From positions 2,890,379 to 2,954,378 of the forward strand of contig OY730170.1 in the NCBI GenBank assembly GCA_963422465.1: a stretch of DNA of 64,000 nucleotides, read 5' to 3'. The notes under the pieces were generated by a model. That model did not search any database. It was not told where the DNA came from and worked only from the letters and a program-made list of their open reading frames with translations. The DNA comes from Lichina pygmaea (Eukaryota; Ascomycota; Lichinomycetes; Lichinales; Lichinaceae). How positions within the stretch are numbered: position 1 is the first letter of the stretch; every line of letters starts with the position of its first letter. The position numbers and the translations under genes are program-made. Positions 57,224 through 64,000 of this stretch are shown here, piece by piece.

Positions 57224-57338
57224 TCTTCGTAAAGTTGGCGTCCCTACCCTCGCTGCGATAGCATCGTCCGCCACGTGCTCCACATGCGCCTTTCCAAAAC
57301 CAGCGGCAAATGCCCGTAGATATCACCTTGGATCCATT

Positions 57339-58424
57339 CTACCCTTCTTCCTCGTCTCCGTCCTCGTCCTGGTCTTCTACCGTCGCGCCACTTCTTCTTC
57401 CTTGCGTCCTGCCTCCTCCGCTCCTCCTCCGGCCTTTGAGATAGGCATCTGTTGTTGTCATTGCCTTTTCCCCGACAAAGTCCTTTCCTGACCACGGCGT
57501 CTTGCAGGTGGGGCAGTCCTTGGACCTTTGAACCCTGAAGAAGCTGTCGATGCAGATAGCGTGGACCCGGATCGGACACTCTTTCCTCGAGCATCGTTGA
57601 CCCTACGTTGTTGTCAGCAGTGCCAGGACCCCAGGATCCACAAGACTTGCTATGGTGACAATCTCCTTGCAGGCAGCACAGAGCTTGATCCGATCCTGCC
57701 TTTCATCCGCCTCTTCCTGATCATCGTCTTCGTCCGAGACGTTATATGTGGTTAAGAGATAGTGCTTCAGTTCGATCAAGGCCCTGGGACTCAGCGTGAA
57801 GAAACCAGCTCTGCTCTTCTCGAACCAGCCTTCGCGTACAAGGTCCTTGAGCACCTTCTCCGCGCTGGCCATGGTGAGCGAATGCGTCCCCGTGGTCTGT
57901 GTTTCGCCATTTGCTGCTCCTGCAGCATCCTGCCGTTGGTGGCCATCCGCCTTGTGCAGTCGGACCGCCTGCATTGAAGTGACTGCCATGATTTCCTGCC
58001 GCGGCGTGTTGTGCATCTCAAACATAGCATCGAGCAGTCTCTTGAGGTAGGCCACCTCGTCTGCTGTGTGGGTCGTCGCCAGTTGAGTGATCGGGTCTGA
58101 CGTGGTGTTCACCAAGGCGAAGATTCGGGTCCGGTCGTGCTGTGACAAGGAACTACGGATGGAGAAGTCGAACGCTGAGATTGCATCGTTGGCGGCGGTG
58201 ACATAGGAGTTGAAGTCTGCCTCGGATACATCTTGAGGGCGCATCTGTCGACCGTCTGAGAAAGTCAGCCTGGTATGAGAAAGCCATTCGGAACGCTCAC
58301 CGTCAACACTGAATATCTCAGCCAGGATCGGTTTGGATTCTTCGTACGTCATCGTTCCTCGAGCTAAGAATGCTTGGAGGAACGCCCGGTTGCTATCGTT
58401 GTACTGTCCCGAGTGGTTGTCCAT
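57339..58424 (-). CDS. NSE1: SMC5/6 complex subunit Nse1 (NH-RING ubiquitin ligase)
   Basis: Part of the Nse1-Nse3-Nse4 subcomplex in DNA repair. Exons 58301-58424, 57651-58255 and 57339-57602 give 330 aa. The first intron is 45 nt, stop-free and in frame; its removal yields IFSVDDGRQMRPQDVSEADF, the family spacing. The second intron (57603-57650) has a GC donor (GCAAGT) and joins KEIVTI to GQRCSRKECPIRVHAIC. Hallmarks: RTRIFALVNTTSDPITQLAT, HTADEVAYLKRLLDAMFE, a winged-helix segment (LVREGWFEKSRAGFFTLSPRALIEL) and the RING CAAC...CSRKEC...H..C...CPTC. A Lys/Arg/Gly then acidic tail follows. The start is the ATG at 58424; the codon opening the longer frame is TTG. Confidence 0.92.
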
Positions 58425-58570
58425 CTTGGCTTGGTCGTGCTTGCCTCCGCAGGAGACCGTGGACGATCTTGTTGGAGGCACACGCGTTTGCCAGCTGAAC
58501 GCCAAGTCACATGGTCATGTCGGTACCACAGTACTTCCGTATGGAGTACTTAGGGTACCACCAACAGTTA

Positions 58571-59932
58571 TGTTTTTTATTTTATTTTATTTTATTCTTA
58601 CACTGATTTAGCTGTAGAGCCATGCAGAACTTCTAGGTACATGTTTGTTTCTCCAGAAAACCTTTGGAGGAATAAAAACTGGAGCTTGGGAGAGACTAGA
58701 GAAAATCTTGAGGAATATGCAGTAGCTAAGGAAATTTGTACATGTAGCTATTTGTTAAAACAAATAGTTGACTTGGTAGAGCTTAGAAAGAGAGTTGGTG
58801 GGCTAGGTTGAACTGGTCAAGTCTTTTCAAAGACATAAACCAGAAAAGAAGTTTAGGAAGTAGCTTGGAGGAGAATAAGATAGATGGGAAATCTTGTAGA
58901 GGGAATTGGACTTGTTGTCTTTGGTTTGAAAATTTGTTACAGAAAAAAGTGATGTGTTGGGCTGTTTCTTCTCCAAAACCACAGGTGCATAGAGGGGAGT
59001 TAAAGTCTGGAACATTTGCTCTGAAAAGAAAACTGGCCAGTCCTATTCTTGCTGACAGAATTTGAAGAAATAGACTAGACTCAGCTTTTCTCAAATCTTT
59101 GAAGATATTGAGGTTTTTCTTCTGTGGCCTTCTGGTGAACATGTCCCAAATAGCAGAACAATTTCCTCTGCTTACCTGCCATCTGGCTTCCCATTCTTTG
59201 TGGAAAACCTCCTGTAGACTTTTCTTTGAGAAGTCTTGGTTGGTAGTTAGTTGTTCCAGCCAGACTGTTCTCCAGTTTAGAGAAATAGTTGTCAGAGACT
59301 TTGGTGTAGTTCTGAGAGAAGAAACATAGAGAGAAATTTGACTGTGTAGTTTGTGGAGAAGTGTAGAAGGAGAGTTGGGTAGTGTGTTTGAATAGAAAGA
59401 TGAAAGAAAACATGCTGTTCTTAGCTTGAAGTATAAGTCTAGAGGGGGTAGAAATAGTTCTGATTCAAGTAGGAAAATAGGAGTGGCTTTAAAGACACCT
59501 CCTATAGTTCTTATACATTTATTTTGGAAAGTAGATAATGAAATAATATTAGAGAGTTTCTTTTGGGGATTGAACCAGACTCCTACTGCATAGCTAAGAA
59601 GAGATCTTAGTATAGCAGTGTAGACATGACGTGCTGTTAGGACTGGTAGTCCCCAAGTAGAGTAGGTTGTTCTGGATAAAGCTGAGAAATATTTGGAGAC
59701 TTTCTGTAACATGATTTTTTGGTGTTTTTTCCAGACAAGTTTTGAGTCAAAGTAAAGTCCCAAGATGCGCACTTCTTCTTTTGGTTGAAGTACCACTTCT
59801 CCAAGTCTTAGACTGAGCTGAAGATTGTCTCTTCTTCTTCTAGAAAAATGGAGAAGTTCATACTTTTCAGGTGTAAACTTCATACCATTGTTAAGGCCTA
59901 GGCCGGAACAGCCCAGGTAAGTGAGGGAGAGA
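58571..59932 (-). mobile_element. 5'-truncated LINE (non-LTR retrotransposon, Tad-like)
   Basis: A minus-strand fragment carrying the C-terminal part of an ORF2-type protein: an open frame from the left edge of the neighbouring LTR down to a stop at 58783. It begins in the last reverse-transcriptase motif region (NNGMKFTPEKYELLHFSR), continues with the thumb-like LGLYFDSKLVWKKH and AILRSLLSYAVGVWF, and ends with the Cys/His knuckle CTCGFGEETAQHITFFC. The 3' end is marked by an A-rich tail of ATAAA units (58571-58600, seen as T-rich on the plus strand), typical of LINE target-primed insertion. The fragment is notably AT-rich beside its GC-rich neighbours. Its 5' part is missing, apparently cut by the Gypsy element. 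Confidence 0.82.
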
Positions 59933-60370
59933 TGTTAGTCATGTGGAACAACATCCGACCGATCCGGTGGACGAGCAAGAGCTAAGCGAGGAGCTCGTCC
60001 GGTGGACAAGCAGGAGCTAAGCGAGGAGCTCGTCCGGTGGACGAGCAGGAGCTAAGCGAGGAGCTCATCCGGTGGACGAGCAGGAGCTAAGCGAGGAGCT
60101 CGTCCACGCAAAAGGATGATACCCCTCGAGGAGACCCCCCCCCTTGGGGCATCTGTATAAAGACCCCCAAAGAGCCCGGAGAGATTAGCTCTCCAGGCTG
60201 AACACATGCAAGCAATACAAACCCATCGTACGGAGACAATAGCACAGGAGAGTTACCCCACCTGTCTATTCCTCTACCGAGTCCCTGTCTAGAATCCACC
60301 CACAAAGCAACAGACCGTACCAGTTTCTGTGTGAACCCAGCCCGGCCTTTAACAGTTTCAGCCTCTAACA
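59933..60370 (+). repeat. 5' LTR of the Ty3/Gypsy fossil
   Basis: A 438-bp segment beginning TGTTAG and ending CTAACA, a perfect short inverted end pair as expected for an LTR. It contains a four-fold 35-bp tandem repeat (59964-60103) and a TATAAA-like box near 60156. Confidence 0.8.
59964..60103 (+). repeat. Four 35-bp tandem repeats in the LTR
   Basis: Units of CCGGTGGACGAGCAGGAGCT followed by AAGCGAGGAGCTCGT, four copies with two or three base differences in total. Each contains a self-complementary GGACGAGC...GAGCTCGTCC pair able to fold as a hairpin. Confidence 0.9.
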
Positions 60371-63234
60371 TACAGGACACTGACTCGATACGATGGTGGA
60401 TCCACAAAGCCCTACCCCTTCTCAGGCAGCCCAAGCCCAGGCTGCTCAGGCGGCTCAGGCCCAGGTTGTCCACGCGGCACCTATTGTTAACCTACCCCTG
60501 AAGCCCTTGAAGGTAGGTGCCCCGAAGAGGTACAATAGATCCAGGGGAGGACTGGAGTTGTTCTTCTCACAACTGGAGCTCTACTATGGGTTCAACACAG
60601 CCCAGTTCCCAACAGACCAGGAGAAGGTGCTATTTGCAGCCTCCTACCTGGAAGGACCAGCCTTCGCTTGGTTCAACATCTACTTAAGGGATTACCTAGA
60701 CAATCAGGCAGACCCCAAGGCACAAGAAGACAATACCCGACAGGTTATGGGAAGCTTGAAAACCTTTAAGACAGCCATGAGAAAGATGTTTGGGATCCTT
60801 GACAAGGAAAGAGATGTGGAACAAAAGCTCCAAGCACTGCGGCAAACTGGATCAGCATCGGAATTTGCGGCGAAGTTCCAACAACTAGCAGTGAGGACTC
60901 AGTGGGGGGACAGTGCACTAACAGCACTATTCTACCAAGGCCTCAAGGAACAAGTCAAGGACGACATCACACGAGGAGACTGACCAACCGAGCTCTACAA
61001 AATGATCAAGACTGCGGCTCGCATTGATGACCGACAGTTTGAGAGAGAGCTTGAGAAGTGAGGCAAGCAGACAAAACCATGGGTGAAGAAAAAGCCAACA
61101 CCTGCCAAGGATAACTACAGCTTGGTACCTATGGAAATCGATGTGGCAGAACCACGAAAGAAGAAGACACAGAAGTGCTACAACTGTCAGAAAGTGGGCC
61201 ACCTCGCAGTAAACTGCAGGAGCAAGAAGAAGAACAAGGAGGGCAAAGGGAAGTAGTTGAACACCACAAGTGCCTGGAAAGGCAGGGAGATGGAGGAGCC
61301 CCAGAGGGCCCCCCAAGGCACACTGCCCCACAATCACCCTGAGGCGGCACTCCTCAGAGAGGAGGATGACCTCTGACAACACGCTGAAAAACTTGAGAAC
61401 ATACTCCAAGAAACCTTGGACCACCTTGACAAGGTCTGAAGGAGGGTCGACAAGATCCACTGGGAGGAAGACTTGATCTCCGAGTTTGACACAACTGGCT
61501 ACATGGAGGAACAGGTTGAAAACAAGGAAACCCAGCCACCACCAGTCCCCAACAAACCTGTCCTTCAACAACAGGACACAACCCTATCGGAAATAGGGGA
61601 GACACAAGTGTCACGACAGGTCGACAATACCCTCAGCATCATACAGGTCAGAGATATTGCTGACGATTGCAACCAAGACCTGAGGGAACAATGCACCACC
61701 ACACGATGCAAACAACACGTGGTAGAGCGTCAGGCCCAGGGCCTAGGCAGCTCAAAAAACTAGCAGCGCTCTTCAAAACTGGGGTCGGAAGAGCAGGCAA
61801 GACAACACCCCGGGAGGAAGGAGTCAAGCCGAGTCTTGACGCAACAGCCTGCAGCCCGCACTTTCGCATCAAGATCAGGGTCAATGGGTGGTTGGCTAAG
61901 GCCATGATTGACTCTGGTGCGACTGGCAACTTCATGTCAGAAAGCTTTGCCAGAAGAAACAAGGTTCCAGTCCAAGGCAAGAAAGACCCCTACCAGCTGA
62001 CAGTAGTGGACAGAACACCACTCTCCAAAGACAAGGGACAAGTGATGAAGGAGACCAAGAGCCTGAGACTGAGTGTCCATGGCACGACGATCAGAACAGA
62101 AGAATTCGACTTGGTCCAGATACCACACAAAGTTATATTGGGACTTCCGTGGTTGGAAAAACAAAACCCAAGGATTGACTGGAAAAGAAGGCAACTAGTC
62201 TTTCCGGATGAAACACTGGTCATGTCAGAACCAGGGGTGATGATTAAAGAAATCTCACTGACACAGTGGAAGAAATACCACCAGCGCGGGGAGGCCTGTG
62301 TGGCCTGGATGAAACCCCGAACACAACAACTTTGCACCACACAAGGCGCCGTGGGCAAGACTCAGGCACCGCAGTTGCCAAGTGAGTATAAAGAATACCA
62401 GGAGATGTTCGAAGAAACAGCGATCGTGACACTACCGGAACATCAGGAGTGGGACCACGAGATTCTGCTGGAAGACAGAAAAAAACCCACACACAGCCCT
62501 ATCTACACTCTGTCAGCAAAAAAGCTTGAGGCCCTGAGAAACTACCTGGACGAGAACCTAGCGAAAGAGTTCATAAAACCTTCAACATCACCGGCTGGAT
62601 ACCCGATATTGTTTGTACCAAAGAAAGACAGCAAACTTCAACTGTGTGTTGATTATCGGCGGCTAAATGTGATTACAGTGAAAAACTGTTACCCGCTGCC
62701 ATTGATATCAGAAATCCAAGACCAGATCCAAGAAGCCAAATAGTTTACCAAGTTCAACATTCAAGGCACTTTCAACCTGGTTAGGATGAAAGACAGCGAA
62801 GAATGGAAGACAGCCTTTCGTACAAGGTACAGGCACTACAAGTATACCGTGATGCTATTCGGCCTTACGAATGCACCAGTGACATTCCAATCACTTATTA
62901 ACACTGTCCTCCGACAATACCTGGACATATTTGTCACCACTTATATTGATGATGTCTTGGTATACACCAATGGAACTTTGGAGGAGCACAAACAGCATGT
63001 CAAGAAGATCCTACATGCACTCCAGAGAGCAGGGATGAGGTTACGCCTGGATAAAAGTGTTTTCCACACAAAGGAAGTGGAATATTTGGGGTCAATCCTG
63101 ACAACAGAAGGAATCCGAATAGACAACACAAAGACGGCAGCAGTACGAGACTGGCCAACACCCAAAAACCTCAAAGAAGTACAATCCTTCCTAGGATTTG
63201 CAAACTTCTACCGACAATTCATCAAGGACTACTC

Positions 63235-63778
63235 TGTTGCGGTCCGTACCGTACCGTCCTATCCGAGTATAGGATTAGGGCGAGAGGTGGAAGGCGGGTT
63301 GGTTCTCGCAGGAGAGGAGTGTCAAGGAGCGCGAAGGGGTTTGGTGGAACGTGGTGGTGGTGACACCTGATCAACGGCTTCGTACAAAAGGATTGTATTG
63401 AAGTAGATCTAGTTGTCTGGATCACAACATGAGTTGAAGACAATCATTCCATAGGGGAACTATCGCCTGGCTATATAGTGCCCAGTTCGTGAGCAGAGTG
63501 AGCTCTGCTCACTTTGCTCACTTTTCATGCACGCTGCGGTGAGCTGGGTGAGCTCTGCTCACTTTGCTCACTTTTCATGCACGCTGCGGTGAGCTGGGTG
63601 AGCTCTGCTCACTTTGCTCACTTGTTCGTGCATATGCATACTGCGGCGAGCACCCCCTGGTTTGTCTCGCCGGTCACGTGACCGGTTCCCGTGTCACGCT
63701 GTCTGGTACCTCTGTCCAGTATCCTGTCTGCTGCTTTCTGTGAGTATATAAAGACTGTGTTCCTCCTGGGTCGTAACA
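63235..63778 (+). repeat. Putative LTR of a second element nested in the Gypsy copy
   Basis: Starts TGTTGCG exactly where the reverse-transcriptase similarity stops and ends with CGTAACA, an almost perfect inverted match (544 bp). It contains a 50-bp tandem repeat (about 63499-63648) and a TATATAAAG box at 63744-63752. Family not determined; the second boundary lies outside the window. Confidence 0.55.
63499..63648 (+). repeat. 50-bp tandem repeat, nearly three copies
   Basis: Units beginning GTGAGCTCTGCTCACTTTGC recur at 63499, 63549 and 63599; the third copy diverges at its end. The units contain GTGAGC/GCTCAC complementary pairs. Confidence 0.85.
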
Positions 63779-63821
63779 CTATCCTCCTCTCCATCTTTCA
63801 TTGTCTTGATGAAATCTGGTC

Positions 63822-64000
63822 ATGCCTCCAAAGTCACGTGCGACTATTAGCCGAACTCAGCTGGCTGCTCAAATCCGCGATCAGGGTTTTGTTTCACGTA
63901 CGCCCTGCAACTTTTGTGTTCTCTGTGGTCGTCCGTGCTTCCAGATGCCAGGAGAAGACAATAAGTTGAAATGTGCTGCGTGCACTCAGCGCGGAAGGTC
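63822..64000 (+). CDS. Start of a cysteine-rich protein (partial, runs off the window)
   Basis: An ATG at 63822, 70 bases after a TATATAAAG box, opens a frame with no stop to the end of the window (59 codons). After MPPKSRATISRTQLAAQIRD it has a tight cysteine cluster CNFCVLCGRPC and then CAAC, the two halves about 18 residues apart, suggestive of a small zinc-binding module. Similar N-terminal Cys modules occur in unnamed fungal proteins that travel with repeats. It is most probably the first reading frame of the nested second element. Confidence 0.45.
   Translation, partial: MPPKSRATISRTQLAAQIRDQGFVSRTPCNFCVLCGRPCFQMPGEDNKLKCAACTQRGR

Larger units (their letters stand above)
59933..63234 (+). 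mobile_element. Ty3/Gypsy LTR retroelement fossil, incomplete
   Basis: A Ty3/Gypsy family copy in the gag-protease-reverse transcriptase order. Parts: 5' LTR (59933-60370), gag region (about 60393-61260, with a capsid-like domain and a CCHC zinc knuckle), protease region (about 61860-62000, DSG-type active site) and reverse-transcriptase region (about 62430-63234, with a YIDD-type catalytic motif). RNase H, integrase and a 3' LTR are absent from the window; the element ends where the next LTR-like segment begins. The coding part is broken, with roughly three to five interruptions, so I treat it as an old, non-functional copy of moderate age. Confidence 0.88.

Noticed and set aside
59964-60103. 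Regular repeats reminiscent of a CRISPR array
   Set aside because: The units are contiguous without spacers and lie in a retroelement LTR of a fungus.

Overview
The window is nuclear DNA from a filamentous ascomycete (Pezizomycotina; a Sordariomycete-like fungus is my guess). The evidence is the gene set (COMPASS, Mediator, SMC5/6, ESCRT, ergosterol and UPR genes in their fungal forms), short GT-AG introns of about 45-150 nt with CTGAC/CTAAC branch points, an intron-bearing tRNA-Asn, a hydrophobin-like gene, and a 20-nt HAC1 intron of the type known in this subphylum. Coding regions are GC-rich. The spacers are full of GTAC/TACGTA-rich islands, homopolymer G/C runs and minisatellites.

Layout. 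0-23 kb: ISN1 (+), an unknown protein (-), MED17 (-), phosphofructokinase (+), ETR1 (+), a secreted metallophosphatase (-), HER2/GatA (+), MCP1 (-), a small zinc-finger protein (+) and an F-box/LRR-like protein (-). 22.7-28.5 kb: a 5.8-kb stretch where I see no gene. 28.5-33.7 kb: a compact cluster of ERG6 (-), SLT11 (+), MZM1 (-) and ZUO1 (+). 33.7-45 kb: sparse, with a spliced hydrophobin-like gene (-), ribosomal eL43 (+), DID2 (-) and HAC1 (-), separated by repeat-rich spacers. 45-58.4 kb: ENP1 (-), BRE2 (+), tRNA-Asn(GUU) (-), NC2-beta (-), a short-chain dehydrogenase (-), a TDA3-like FAD oxidoreductase (+) and NSE1 (-). 58.5-64 kb: a nest of retroelement fossils, in which a 5'-truncated LINE is abutted by an incomplete Ty3/Gypsy copy, itself cut by a second LTR-like segment followed by a cysteine-rich reading frame that leaves the window.

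Most genes are housekeeping and unrelated in pathway. Functional themes are mitochondria (ETR1, HER2, MCP1, MZM1), transcription and chromatin (MED17, BRE2, NC2-beta, HAC1), ribosome biogenesis and translation (ENP1, eL43, ZUO1, tRNA-Asn) and glycolysis/nucleotide/sterol metabolism (PFK, ISN1, ERG6).

The most rewarding details are in splicing. HAC1 carries a 20-nt non-spliceosomal intron bounded by IRE1-type 7-nt loops. ISN1 has 11-, 21- and 15-nt micro-exons. SLT11 and NSE1 have GC-AG introns. At least three genes, and probably a fourth, contain stop-free introns whose length is a multiple of three and which a simple reading would keep as exon. All exon maps were read by eye, supported by phase consistency and remembered family sequences; no search was run.
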